From Alligator mississippiensis (taxonomy: Eukaryota; Chordata; Crocodylia; Alligatoridae): 64,000 bases of DNA. The DNA is taken from positions 347,298,203 to 347,362,202 of the forward strand of contig NC_081824.1 of the NCBI RefSeq assembly GCF_030867095.1, in the 5' to 3' direction. The notes below the pieces were generated by a model. That model ran no database searches, was not told where the DNA came from, and saw only the letters and a program-made list of their open reading frames with translations. Below, piece by piece: positions 11,980 to 23,826 of this stretch; the first letter of the stretch is position 1; each line of letters begins with the position of its first letter. The position numbers were made by a program, and so were the translations under genes.

Positions 11980-12880
11980 TGGTATTTAAAGGTTTGTTTT
12001 GGGGAACTGACTTATAGGTATATATGTACGTATGTATGTATGTATTAGAATGGTTCATGATGGGCAGCAGGGTTAATTGATTTCTAAGAAACCTGGGTCT
12101 CACACACAGTTACACACAGCCTTGGAAGCAGACAGGCTGTCTAACACAACAAAGACACACAGTCTGGGAACTAAGGGAGTATGTACCATACTGCCCATAA
12201 CACAAGATAAAAGTGGCACCAGCTAAAAGATAAAAGACCCCAGAACAGGGGGACCTGACTCCTGGTTTGGGGGGAACAGACTAAGTCAGGAGAAGGCCCA
12301 GAAAGCTACATGAATGTGTGACCACAGAGACAACCAACCAGAGATAACTACGAATGAAGAGTCATCAGAAGTCATCAGGAGGGAAGAAGAATACAAAAGC
12401 CTGAGAGTAACAAAGGGTTCCTCTGTCCCCGTCCCTCCCTCCTCATTGTCTGCCCCTTCCTCTTCCCTCATCCCTCCCCATTCCTTCTCATCCCTGTCCC
12501 TCAATCCCTGTCCCCCAGGAAGGGTCCCCAAGGCCACCATGGACAGAGGGCATACCACCAGCCTGTCTCATCCACCCCACTGGAGGTGGGGTGTGGGCCT
12601 CAGCATCTCACCTCCAGACTGCTGACATGCTGACTGCTGACACCTAATAGAGTGCCTCAGAGTGAAGACTGAGTCCTGTCCAGGTGTACTCTGATTCTGA
12701 TGACAGCCCTAGGATTTGGTAGATATATAGAACTGCTTGATTGTTTGTATTGTTTCTTTTCTGTTATCACTGTGTATCAATAAATCTGCCTATTATCAAA
12801 TAGAAAAGTCGTGGTCAGCCTGAGGGTGGTTCCTCCCTCCCCCCAAACAGGGTATCTGGATCCTAAATCTAGAGCCAACA
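11980..12880 (+). mobile_element. LTR-like dispersed repeat, copy 1
   Basis: About 900 bp alignable with 18598-19667. Shared blocks include AGGTTTG-TTTGGGGAA near the start, AGAGTCATCAGA, CCTATTATCAAAT and GTCGTGGTCAG. It begins TGGTA and ends CCAACA (TG...CA) and carries an AATAAA at 12779-12784. These are LTR-like traits, so it may be a solo LTR. No polyprotein sequence adjoins it. The family was not identified and the limits are by alignment. Confidence 0.5.
12018..12047. repeat. (TATG)n microsatellite
   Basis: Short run of TATG/TACG units inside the LTR-like repeat. It is absent from the other copy, so it expanded after the copies separated. Confidence 0.7.
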
Positions 12881-14699
12881 GCAAGTAACACCATCAGTGC
12901 TTTCATTAACTTTGCTTGGAAAGATATTTGTATTCATGTGAGAAACCCTTTGTACCTGGATGTTTACAGCCTGAGACAAACTAGCTAAAATATAGTAAGA
13001 TAGCATATATACTGAAATGACTGTCTCCCTTCTTAAACTGTGATATCACAAAAGAGAGCGAATGTTCCAGAATTATGTTGCCCAAACTCAATAAATTCAT
13101 AGAATCTCATTGCCTTGGATAGGCACCTGCAGTTACAACCTGAAGAGAGGTTTTGGTTTTTTTAGTTTGAATTTAATCCTTAGACAATGGTGGAGTATTT
13201 GTTGCTGCCAATACCAGTATATCCATTTCTTGCTCACTTTCATTTGTTACTGAAGATGCCTCACATATATTTTAAAGAACATTGATGTTTTCATAAAGAA
13301 TGCTACTTAGGAATTGCCAAAGATTAAAAACCCACCATTTCAGTTTAGGGGGCACCCATTGTCAAGAGCCTTGGGTAGGGGAAGGAATGGACCTCCCTCA
13401 CCATGTGTGCCAAGTGGGGCCCCCCCAACTACTCTTGCTGTGGTCTTAAGGAGAGCTGTGCTGGACCTGTGAGGTGTGGAGGGGCTCCATTTCTCTCTCC
13501 CCACTTCCTCTGCTCCAGCTACTGTCAAGATGCTTGTGCAGTGGGTGAGGGGGAAGGGAACCTACAATTGCATAGAATGCAATCCTAAGGACTTAACTCC
13601 CCTCACATGTACAAGCACCCTATGATGTTAAAAATATTCTGCTGTGCTGTGGTCTTTCTGAGTTCTTTGCAACAGAAAAACTGCTCTATTATTATCCCTT
13701 AGTCAAAATACAAATGAAAACTAAGCTAGAATTTTCTGAGGGATGTCTGAAGCCTAACAAGGTTGAGAATCACTGATTTAAAACTTTACAAGCTTAAAAA
13801 AGCCTATAAAAGTAGTTATCAAATCAACCAAAGTCCACTCACTGAAGGGATCAAAAGCTTCTGAGCTCAGTAATACGTTACTTCCCACTTTCGGGTCCTT
13901 TTCTAACTCCACTCCTTCTCTCACCATTCAGGTTTCCTACATTCTGCACTGGCAAATAGCTCCTAGAAACCATCATAGGGGCCCAAGTATTTTACCATTC
14001 TGGATCCTTGGATGTAAACTTCTGAAATCTAAGCAGAACCTGGGCATTATCCACACATTTTTGGCTTCTACATCTATTCCTGGGCCACTCCCTCCTTAGA
14101 GCTGGAGCCTGCATTCCAGCACCCTCTCTTCAGGGTCCAGCCCTGATTCTTCAGACTCCCACCATATTTAAACCCACCTTTTCACAGATTCTCACCAAAC
14201 TTGTGAGACTCCTGTTGTACACTTTTGTTGTTCAGGAAAATGATAGATGAAAGTAAATACATATAGACTTTGAACAGCATTTCAAATTACATCATTACTT
14301 TACTTATTTGGAAACCAAAAACAAAAAAAGGATCATATTTCATATAAAAAAAAAAATAATTGTTCCTAAATCCGGTTCCCTACTCCAGCTGAACCTTCCT
14401 TTGACAGCCATTTAGGGTGCTTCTGTGTTCTGGAAGGCTGTATTTCCCCATGTGTCATCAAGCTTCTAGAGCAGACAGCTCTTCCACAGCTTGAGCTGCT
14501 GCTTCTGGCCAAAAGAGGGTGTATTAAGGCAGAAACAGATATAATTTAATGTCACATTTGTGCCACCATGAAAATTTGTGAGTGCAAATAGATGTCCCCA
14601 CCCTTTTGTCTCACCATATTGAGGCCATGATAAAAGGTAGTGTTAAGTAGTGCTGCTTTATTGTGGAAAACATCTATGCTCTGGGGTGGGATAGTTTAG
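12881..14699. other. Intergenic with a hAT-end fragment
   Basis: At about 13640-13775 is the right end of a hAT element. From TCTGAGTTCTTTGCAA to GGTTGAGAATCACTG it matches the right part of the element at 29693-29980. Its left end is not recognisable. The rest shows no gene. Confidence 0.5.
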
Positions 14700-15345
14700 A
14701 AAGCCTAAAACTGCCAGCACTCTCCAGTCACATGGGGAAGATGCTCATGGGGCTTGAGGGGCCTGATACATTACACCCTGGGAACTCTGGCACAGAATTG
14801 GGCACCTTAAGCCTTGGGAGCACCTGACTGGTTTTTCCCACTTATAGAGAGGCACCCCAGGAAATCTCAGGGTGCCTCTCTATAATTGGAGAAGTTGCAG
14901 TTCCCAATTACAAAGACCCACCCCAGAATCTCTTGGAGCATGGCTCCATAAGTGAGGTAAGCCCACATGGGTCCTGGTGTGGAGGCATGGGACCTAAGGA
15001 TTCCCCAGCACCCCATGCCTCCCCACCAAGATCCATGCTGGCCTGTGCATCTGTGTTAAGCATGAGTTGGTACGGGTCCCAGCATGGAGGCACAGGGCTG
15101 CAAGGGTCCCACTTCATAGGATGCCAGGAATTCCTTGGGTTGCACACCTCCTTGCCAGGTCCCACACTGCTCAATGCTGCCAACTCTTGCTTCTTCATGA
15201 GACACAGGCTGATATGGGACCCAGCAGGGGTCCTAGCAAGAGTCTGCATCCCTTGGGCCAGCAAGGAATTCAAGGGATCCCCAGGCAAGGGAAACACATT
15301 GCCATTGTCCCACATTGGGCCCCTGCTTGATGTAGGGCAATGGAT
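14700..15345. repeat. GC-rich internally repetitive block with hairpin
   Basis: Variants of 'GGGTCC-AGCATGGAGGCA' and 'GGGACC-AGCA' recur several times. The block starts near a perfect 16-bp hairpin (14842-14885). It looks like filler of a non-autonomous transposon, but no bounding inverted ends were found. Open frames in it lack recognisable protein features. Confidence 0.4.
14842..14885. repeat. Perfect 16-bp hairpin
   Basis: TTATAGAGAGGCACCC (14842-14857) is the exact reverse complement of 14870-14885, with a 12-nt loop. Confidence 0.75.
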
Positions 15346-15987
15346 GATATGTCTTGCCCAATAAAGTGCTATGGCTCTTAAATCAGTAACCCTCTATCAT
15401 TATTCCTGGTACTTGGGTCATAGGAATTCTAGCCCCAGATAGAGGAGAAAAGGCAACAGGAAGGCAAAGACCAGCCTTACCATCAAAATATTGTTTGCAG
15501 TCTGACACAGAGACATACAGAATTGTTAACCTCAAACAGAATCCACAAATAGTACATAGACAAATTCCCCAAATTGTCACAGGAGGGCACACTACAAAAT
15601 GTATTGTATGGTTATCTGTTGAATGTGTTCACAGTGTTACAATTACTTCATATCTATAAGTGAATCTCTAGAACTGTATACAGTATCTGAAAAACTATTG
15701 CTTCCTTCTATTTATACTGAATGTATTGTATGTCTCCACTACTTTAAAAAATCAATAAAGTAAAGTTTATAAATCTGAATAGGTTCAATAAAGGGAACAG
15801 TGATAAGCTACTATCTGTGTGATAAAAAGATAAACCTACTACTAGTCTGTGTATGGAAGTTAGAAGTTATTTTTATCCTCCAGTGGTAAATGATCAAGTC
15901 TAAATGTGAAAAAACCCACAGCATCTTTCTTCCAAGAATCTCCAAGCACTCCATAATCATCAGTTAATTTCATATATCACACATAAT
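15346..15987. other. Intergenic, nothing recognised
   Basis: AT-rich, no gene or repeat identified. Confidence 0.4.
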
Positions 15988-16258
15988 GGGAGCATCTATA
16001 TGTGCCGCTATGGCACATCTACATGTGTCCCTACAGTGCTTTTTGGAAGTACTAAATGACAGCGCGGTAACAGTCAGTATAGCACAGTAGCCAGTAGTGC
16101 ACAGTTATTTTTAGCCCCTACGTCACCGCAGTAATGCACTATAATGATGGAACCCATTGCTATGGCGACATAGGTGCGGCATCACAGTTTGTGCCCACCA
16201 ATGCTACGTTGCTGTCGCACGTTGCTACGGTGACATAGCATCACATGTAGACGCACCC
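15988..16258. mobile_element. MITE with GGG-GTCTACATG-type ends, copy 1
   Basis: The left end GGGAGCATCTATATGTG and the right end CATCACATGTAGACGCACCC form an imperfect inverted pair across 271 bp. The flanking trinucleotides are both AAT. CpG- and GTAGC-rich interior. The ends resemble those of 58532-58705. A 3-bp duplication would suit a Harbinger-like element, but the superfamily is uncertain. Confidence 0.55.
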
Positions 16259-18481
16259 AATAAGCAGCAATTATAACTCTTATTTTATAGTGATAGTTAA
16301 GTGAATCAGTGGTAAGCTAAGATACATATCCAGTAATATATAGTAAGCCAATGACAGAGCAAAAAGCAGAACTGAACACTTGTCCTCTGCTCTTACCACT
16401 CTGAATTTTCTGACCAGGAAGGACTGCAGGATGGAATCATTCCTGATAAGGATTTAGCTGGTGCAGAGATGCATATCTGACATTTGCATTTACTAAATGG
16501 CAATACAAACAAATTCAAATTTTAAACATACAGGAGACTAAACAAAAGACTTGCAGAATTCAAGAATACCTTTTACAAATGTATAATTGCCAATGTTTTC
16601 AAGTTGAAGAGACATTTTTATCTGAATATTTTAAAAGGATCAAATCACAGTTTCTTATAAAGTCCAGGTGCCACAAAATAAAGAATGTACTTATATGATT
16701 TACATCTTTACTCAAAGGTAATCTCTAATATAAGACGTACTTTGTTAGCCAATAGGGCTTCTCATTGTGTTTTCATTAGGAACCAATTAAGAAAAGTGTC
16801 TAAGAAAATAATAAATTTTAAAATAAAGCAGAACCAAATAGAAGTTCAGAGCTGCATATACAGGTATGTACACACATACACACACATGCACACAGAGGTC
16901 TAAACACTTCTCATTTCAGCAGGTCTTTTACTATCTTCATTAAATTACTACCCATTTGCTTTCTACTATCCTTCTGGCTGCTTCCAGTCCAGATTTATGG
17001 TTGCCCTTGACCTTACATAGTCATTTATATCAGTGCAAACTGGGTGTAAAACACTACTATTCTGATTTAGTGGTCTTACCACATGTCATCTAGCTCTGTT
17101 CTGAATAAGGTTATCTAACAGCATTTTAATTATTACCACATCTAACCCTTTTCAGAGATATCTAGATGACTGAGAAATAATGTTACCAGCCACTCTCGGC
17201 ACCCTGACCTTGTCTTTAGTGGGGATTTTGCATTGGTGGGACTACACCATTGTAACTGAAACAGTAGTGTACAGATGGAAACTCTTATTACAAGTGCCCT
17301 GCACTGTTTTGGAAACAGGTTAATCTTCATGCTACAAATTACTCTTTGCAACAGTTTAATGCTTCCCTACACTAGATGTTGGCACTAGTGACATTATGTA
17401 ACGTTCTTGTTATACCAGTGCAAAAGGTTCTGATGCAAACCCCTTGTCTAAACTAGAGCTCCAGCTGTTGCTAATGTTGATGGATCTGCACAAGTAATAG
17501 TAAACAGCGATAAATGTATGGGGAGAAAATGAAGGGTGAACTCCATGAAGAGACACATGTAGCATATCCAAAAGCACTTGCAATCTAAAATAAGGCCCAA
17601 GTATTGCTATTGAACCTGCGTACAAAGACTACTTTATCTGTGTGGAAGCGTAATGACTTCTAATACCTGCAAGTTAACCCTATATATGCTGTGTTTGCAA
17701 ATTCACACTTTCTTGTAGGCACTCGGTGCACAATGAGCAAAACTTGAAATATAATATTGAAAAGTAATGATCAATAACCCCAAATATTCCAGAGAATTAT
17801 AAAAATGCAGGAAATGTTATAGGCTGGGGGAGGGGGGGGAGGGAAGATATACTGAAAAAGAAATGAGAGTAAGATTTAGAGCCTGATTCAAAGTTCAAGG
17901 AAATCAGTGGTAAGTAGCCCGATGAGTTTTGAGCTATGCCATTTATGAAGAGGAACAGAAAAGAAACGCTATTTCATGAGTAAGACATCTCACCAGACCT
18001 CCTAGTCTACATTCAATTCACCTTTACAATGTGTGTATTCATTTCAAAGCAGTTTCACCATCAAATAAAATGAGATCAATCTGCATTCGGTCCTTTCATG
18101 TAAATTTGTTTTATTTTTGTATTTGATAAGTACCGTTGGAGTAATGATTCTTGAAATCTCTCATACAACACACTTGATTGACAGCCCCCTAAGTGCTGTG
18201 CCTTTTATAGAAAACATAATTGACAACCCTTAGGTAGCTAGGATATGCTTGCAAACGGTATTGGTTGGTCCACATTTAATGACAGTGAAACACAATGAGG
18301 AAGACAGTAGCTCTAATTATCCTTATTTTTTAAAAATCAGATAATTGTGTGGCAGATGACTCTTAACGAAGGTATAACTTCTGTGGCATGATAACAATAT
18401 GCCTTTTAATAAATTTTAAAAATATGAATGCCAAATAACTTGTATTCCAAAAAGACCCTATACTTCATAAAATATCTAGAA
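16259..18481. other. Intergenic, no gene seen
   Basis: Mostly unique AT-rich DNA. It includes a short CA-rich run at 16866-16893 and a G-rich tract at 17826-17843 (G5-A-G8-A-G3) that could form a quadruplex. Confidence 0.45.
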
Positions 18482-18597
18482 CAGTGTTTCTCAGATTAAA
18501 GTACATGTACCTTGGGGCAGGGGTACAGGCTATGTGATGGACTCCTAAAGGGCACATAAGAGCAAGGACTGAAAAGCAGAAGGTGAAAGCTAGAAAG

Positions 18598-19667
18598 TGG
18601 TACTTAGAGGTTTGCTTTGGGGAATTGGCTTGTAGATAAAGTAGATATGCATTAGAACAATGGTCCAGAGCAATGGCAAGGGTTAACTGATTTCTAAAAG
18701 CCTGTTTGTAACAAAATTTCCTTCAAGACCCACTGTGTCACAGGCAAGCAGCAAGCAGACACACAGCTGGGAAATTGAAGACATGGACCACACTGTTCCA
18801 TAACATGAATAGTGTATATCCAAACAGAGATAAGGGATTCTGCAGGTCACAGTGCCAAATTGCAGAACCCTTGGGATTTCTGATTTTGGTAGATGGACCA
18901 AATGAGGAGAAACCAGTAAGTAATCAAATTAGGATGTTTGCATGTGATGGGTTTGTGAAACAAAGGAATATGCTAACAGGTCAGCAGGGGTGACTGGTGC
19001 CTCCTGAGTCTGGGGGGGGCACAATTTTTTGGGTGGGCCCAGGGGCGGGCAAAAAGCCCCATATCCACTCCTATACTTCTGTGGCTTAGTGCCCCCCACC
19101 CCAACACGCCACCAGCCCACATGGCAAAAAAACTGCCCTGTCCTGAGCAGTGCTGAGTCAGGGGCTAATTGCAAGGGAGGCATATGCCCCCCTGTACTCC
19201 CCCTACCAGTCACCTGTGCAGGACAGAATGTGTACAGTATGACGACCACAGGGAGACCAATCAATGATGCCCAGAGATGAAGAGTCATCAGAGGGGAGAA
19301 AGAATACAAAAAGAGGGATTCCTGAGCAGCAAAGGGTCCACGAGAGGGGAACCCAAGGCTACCATGGACAAGGGGCATACTACCAGCCCTTCTCACCCAC
19401 CTCACTGGGGGAGGAGGGGGCGTCGACCTCCAACTTCCAGACTGCTGACATCTGACATTCAAGAAAGAACCTCAGGGTGAATTTCAAATACTGGCCAGAC
19501 GTATCTTGACTCTGTGACATCTGTAGGACTGATAGACATAGAATTGTTTTCACTATTCTTATCTGCTATCACTGGGTATCACTAAAATTTGCCTATTATC
19601 AAATGGAGAGGTCGTGGTCAGTCTGAGGGCTTGGGTCCACCTGGAACAAGGTATTCCAGTGCTAACA
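18598..19667 (+). mobile_element. LTR-like dispersed repeat, copy 2
   Basis: Counterpart of 11980-12880, beginning TGGTACTTAGAGG and ending GCTAACA. Flanks GAAAG and GAAGG match at 4 of 5, as an LTR-element duplication would. It is interrupted by a MITE at 18985-19218. The AATAAA of copy 1 is eroded here. Confidence 0.5.
18985..19218. mobile_element. Nested hAT-type MITE, family B
   Basis: Starts CAGGGGTGACTGGTG and ends TACCAGTCACCTGTG. Flanks CAGGTCAG (18977-18984) and CAGGACAG (19219-19226) match at 7 of 8. GC-rich, 234 bp. CAACTGGTAGGGGGGGCAC near 22817 may be a fragment of the same family. Confidence 0.75.
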
Positions 19668-19876
19668 GAAGGGACAAGGTACATTTTAAAAGGAAAATTG
19701 AGGAAAAAAAACAAACAAGTCCATATATGGTCACAGAGGTTACAGTTTGGTTGCAGTGACATCAAGCGTTACGCTTTTATTATTTATAACACAAAATCTT
19801 AGGGTTATAAAAAAAATGTAATAAACTTGAAAAGGGAAAGATGACCCAAAACACTTTGAGAATCACTGGTCTAGAA

Positions 19877-20499
19877 AGTATCTTGGTGGAAAACAGCTTA
19901 TTACTGCTACATTTCTAACATTCTTCACCAGTTGTCACATTATTTTTGTTATATGCACACCTATCAGCTTCTGAAACACAAAGGTTTCTATCTGGGTGTG
20001 ACACTGCAGTTAGAGCTCCCTTTAAGACACAGGCTGCTGTGCTGCATCCCAAGTCTGTGAACCATATAGTCTTAAATAATGTCCCTAAATCAAAACAAAG
20101 TCCAGGCTCTGTCCCCGGCTGGGATCTTCAGATGCATCTTTACTCCTGAAAACTATCTGACCCCTGGGGACAAGTGCTAACACCCCAGACTTCCCCAGCA
20201 CTTATGCATGTGCACTTAGAACTCCACATTTATAGGTTAATTGTTCATGTGCACAAGAGAAGCTGTATATATCTGTAATAGGGGGCCCTAGCCAATGTTA
20301 CTTTAAGAGTGAGGATAGTGTTATAGGGCTGCAAACTACTGCAAGCAGCTGGGTCAAGGCCAGCTGCAGCCAAGTAAGCAGTCAAAGGAAAACACCAACA
20401 GGACCTAGGAAATTACTATTGTGAAGCAAGCTGCCTTATAGTAGCTGGCAAGGGGCAGAACCCCAAGCAGTCAGTGGAGACAACAGAGCATTGGGGTAT
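19877..20499. other. Intergenic, no gene seen
   Basis: Unique sequence followed by GC-richer sequence leading into the LTR. Part of it could belong to an older element interrupted by the LTR, but this was not resolved. Confidence 0.35.
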
Positions 20500-21597
20500 T
20501 GTAACAGAGGATCCTAACCCTGTTACCAGAAGGCACGTCCACCCTTTTAAAGCCAGAACTTTCTGGGCACGGAGGGCTGGAAAAGAAGGGGTTAAATGCT
20601 GAGCCTGGCCAGCTAGTCAGCTGACCGGAAGGGGCAGGACTATAAAAACCCTGGGCCAAGCAGCAGTTGGGGGTAGCTGCCAAAGGGGAAGGAGTGCCTC
20701 AGAGAGCTCCGTGAAGGAGCGGCCCAAAGGCAGGAAGAAGGGAGCCATGGAAGCCCCGGAGAGGCAGGCAACCACATCACAGCAAGGACGTGAGCTGATG
20801 GCGGGGAGCCAAAGCATGGACCCTGTAAATGTAAGCAGACATGATGGGTTTTTTTCTTTTTCACATTAGCTGGGGGTAGTTATTACCCATGGATGGGACT
20901 AGTTTTTTTTTTTTTCTTTTTTTGATTAATGAATAAAACCGGCAGTTTGGGTGAGGTTATTAGAGGAAGGAGGAGGCCTCATTTTGGGGGGATCCACTAC
21001 AGAGTGGGGACCCTGGCACCGGCGAGGGTGTGGCTTTTTGGGGGCACGGACCCCGGCACCGGCGTGGGCACGGCTTTTTGGGGGCACGGACCCCAGTGCC
21101 TGAAGATGCGATCTTAAAAAGGCCAGGGAGGTCTGGTGCACCTGTGGTGCAGTCTTGTTTTGGTTTTTTTGGACTGAGAGGGTGCCAGGGCAGGGTTGTC
21201 CCCTGGTGCAGAGCTTGTGGCCCCCTGGCTGTGGAGCTGGTGCCCTGGACTCTGGGCCAGGGAGGGCCAGGCTCCAGATTGGAGCAGAAAAAGGGGCCGT
21301 GAGCCTCAAGACAATGGAAAAGGCTAGAGCCTCGAAGTCAAACCCTGTTTAGTGGGTTTAGATGTGGAGGCCTAGCTAGAGAAAAACAGTGGTCAGGCCC
21401 ACATAGGGGAAAGGCCCCAACATACACAATACAATAGGCAGCCTCCCGCTCACAAGAAGATCATCATCATAATTTCCATCAAGATGTGGCAGGAGAGTAT
21501 AGGGCGGGGCATAAGAACCCCAAAGAAGGCTCCAAGGGCGCCCCACGGAAGGCACAATTTACTAGGAAGATGGCGCTGGGAAGGGCCACCTGTTACA
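20500..21597 (+). mobile_element. Solo long terminal repeat of an endogenous retrovirus-like element
   Basis: Starts TGTAACAG and ends CTGTTACA, a perfect 8-bp inverted pair in TG...CA form. It is flanked by GGTAT and GGTAG, so a 4-bp GGTA duplication as in class I elements. A TATA box (TATAAAA, 20641-20647) and a poly(A) signal (AATAAA, 20932-20937) lie in the right order. No internal coding region or second LTR adjoins it, so it is probably a solo LTR left by recombination. About 660 bp follow the poly(A) signal, a long U5, and part of that is a 40-bp tandem repeat. Confidence 0.8.
21005..21100 (+). repeat. 40-bp tandem repeat within the LTR
   Basis: About 2.4 copies of a unit containing GGACCCCGGCACCGGCG and GGCTTTTTGGGGGCAC, with period 40 bp (21011, 21051, 21091). 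GC-rich against an AT-rich background. Confidence 0.75.
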
Positions 21598-23471
21598 GGT
21601 AGACTACAGCAAAGGTGAGTGGGATGATTAGTGGCCTAAAGGGAAATGCTTGTGTTGCTTTGGGAGATCAGGTGACCAGAAGGGATGGAGCCCAGGGTAT
21701 TATGAAGCCTGGCTCCTGAGTCAGAGAAGTCAGTCTGACCCTGAGTGCTGCAGGGAGAGGTGTTCTTGGGAAGGAGGGTGTTGTAGGGAAATCAGCAGAT
21801 GACAGAGGTACCCTGGAGGTAGAGAGCTGAGAGAAAGGTAGGAGGTGCTGTAGTACAAACACTCAGGATGGGGTTTAAGTATTCTAGTTTAGAGATCCAC
21901 AGAGATAAGGTACACTGGGGAGTTGGTAAGGATGGCGGGAAAACTCTGTGGTGAGTACATGCAGACAGCTTAGTTATTACGGTTATGTTGCATGTTTGTT
22001 TAGGTTTATGTTCTACTGTGAATCATGGGTGTAGCTCAGGTGGAGGAAAGAAGCATGGTGGGTGCTGGTGAGGCACTGGGAGCTTGTTTTACCCTTGGGC
22101 TTGGAGTCAGGACAAGACTACTAGTCAAAGACTAGCTTGGGAGAGCCAAAAGGGAATTTGTAGGGACTGGCCAGGGTGGATGCCAGTGGGATTTTCAACC
22201 TTTTTGAGCTTCAGGCTCAGGGATCTAGGGCTCTGCAGGGTGGTAGGGTCCAGAGCCCTGGAGCAGGGAGAAAGAGGAAAGCTAAAAGAGCAAGTTGACT
22301 AACCCCAACTGGAGGGACTTAGAATTAAAAGATCAGATCAGGCCAGACCAAGGGAGCTTAATGATGAACGGAACAGAATAAAGCAACTAAGTTTCCCTCT
22401 GATATTGAGGGTAGCTTCCCCAAATTCACAATATCATTAAAAAGCATGGCAGGCAAGGACAGGGAGGCAGCCTAAGACTTCAGAGTAGGGGTGCCATGTC
22501 TGGTCTCAGATGCATCTTATCACAGTACACAGATTTGTGTATAAGATTAAAACAACAAAGTTACACTCTAAATAATAGAGAAAGACATGAATCCAGAAAA
22601 GATAACACATTCTACATGTATTTCTCTGCTTCATATCTTCACAGCTCTGCAGAGTTCCTTGTATTTAAGTCAAGGTCTTCTGGGGTATCCATGATCCTCC
22701 TGCAACTCCAAGCTTGTTGTCTCTCCACTACAAGCCAATCTTCTTCCCTTCATTTTGGCAGATCTTCATTTAGGCAACGTCTCTTCCCCCTTCTCAACAC
22801 ACTGTGGAACATAGGCAACTGGTAGGGGGGGCACAGGACATGGGCAAATGTGCTCCCTGAGATTGGCCGCTGCTGATGCCAGCTTCTGTGGGCGGTCACT
22901 GCTCACCACCCCACCTCTGCCGCTGCCACTGGCTTCTGCAGGTGGTTGTCAATGCCATCAATGCTATTGCCCACAAACTGAGCCCCTCTCCATCTCAGGA
23001 GGCACCTGTCACCCATGCTATGCAAAGTTGCCTCTTCTTCTTGTCCATACTCTTGCAATGCCTCTTTGAGCCTTCTCCTGATCTACCCAGTTACTACTAT
23101 CATTTTTTTGTTTGTTTGTTTGTTTGTTTGTTTAAATATAAGTATCTACCCCTGGTGTTCTTTGTTCAGGAATTTTTTACTCCTCTACCTGCAGAAACAC
23201 TGGCTATCTCAGATTTTAGCTAATCTGTTGTCCCAGTGCTATCGTCTAAGTAGGTGACCTTCAAGTTCTAATGACGCATGTTGTATCTTGCCTGGATGAC
23301 TTGACACAGTCTTGGTCAGTAAATCATGGGTTCCCATACACTGATGGTTCCTGCAACTAAAATATTTCAGTAGCTTCATAAGATCAACCAGAATCCATAG
23401 GTTGTACACAGATCTCCCAAATCTTCAAACATTCCTCACCTTTAAGGCACCATCCCATGTTGTGTAGAATG
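21598..23471. other. Intergenic, no gene seen
   Basis: Holds a (TTTG)n microsatellite at 23107-23133, AATAAAG at 22376 within GC-moderate text that might be old LTR sequence, and a possible family B MITE fragment near 22817. No credible gene. Confidence 0.4.
23107..23133 (+). repeat. (TTTG)n microsatellite
   Basis: About six uninterrupted TTTG units. Confidence 0.9.
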
Positions 23472-23826
23472 TAGATCATAGACTCATAGAACATTAGGCT
23501 TAGAAGGGACCTCAGGAGGTCATCTACTCCACCCCCCTGCTTAAAGCAGAATCATCTCCAAATAGATCATCCCAGCCAAAGCTTTGTGTAGTCGGGTTTT
23601 GAAAACCTTCAAGGATGGAGCTTCTACCACCTCTCTGGGTAACCTGTTCCAGTGTTCTATTACCCTCCTAGTGAGAAAATTCTTTCTAATATCTAATCTA
23701 AACTTCCCTTGCTGCAACTTGAGACCATTGCTCCTTGTTCTGTCATCTGTCACCACTGAAAACAGTCTAGCCCCACCCTCTTTTGAACCCCACTTCAGGT
23801 AGTCGAAGGCTGCTATTAAATCTCTC
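23472..23826 (-). mobile_element. 5'-truncated CR1 LINE
   Basis: Minus strand. The 3' end is at 23472 (ATAGACTCATAGAACATTAG, then the complement of the CR1 3' UTR), followed by the ORF2 C-terminus with FRLDIRKNFLTRRV and NRLPREVVEAPSLKVFKTRL. More diverged than the copy at 5584. Confidence 0.9.

Larger units (their letters stand above)
18482..19868. mobile_element. hAT transposon enclosing nested repeats
   Basis: Starts CAGTGTTTCTCAGA and ends TTTGAGAATCACTG, inverted at 12 of 14 positions. The flanks are ATCTAGAA (18474-18481) and GTCTAGAA (19869-19876), an 8-bp duplication fitting the hAT preference nTCTAGAn. The 1387-bp element encloses an LTR-like repeat (18598-19667), which itself contains a smaller MITE (18985-19218). 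No transposase remains. Confidence 0.85.

Noticed and set aside
11356..13775. One hAT element joining CAGGGGTTGTCAACC to GGTTGAGAATCACTG
   Set aside because: The flanks GGCTATAC and ATTTAAAA do not match, and the left text differs from the family of the right end.
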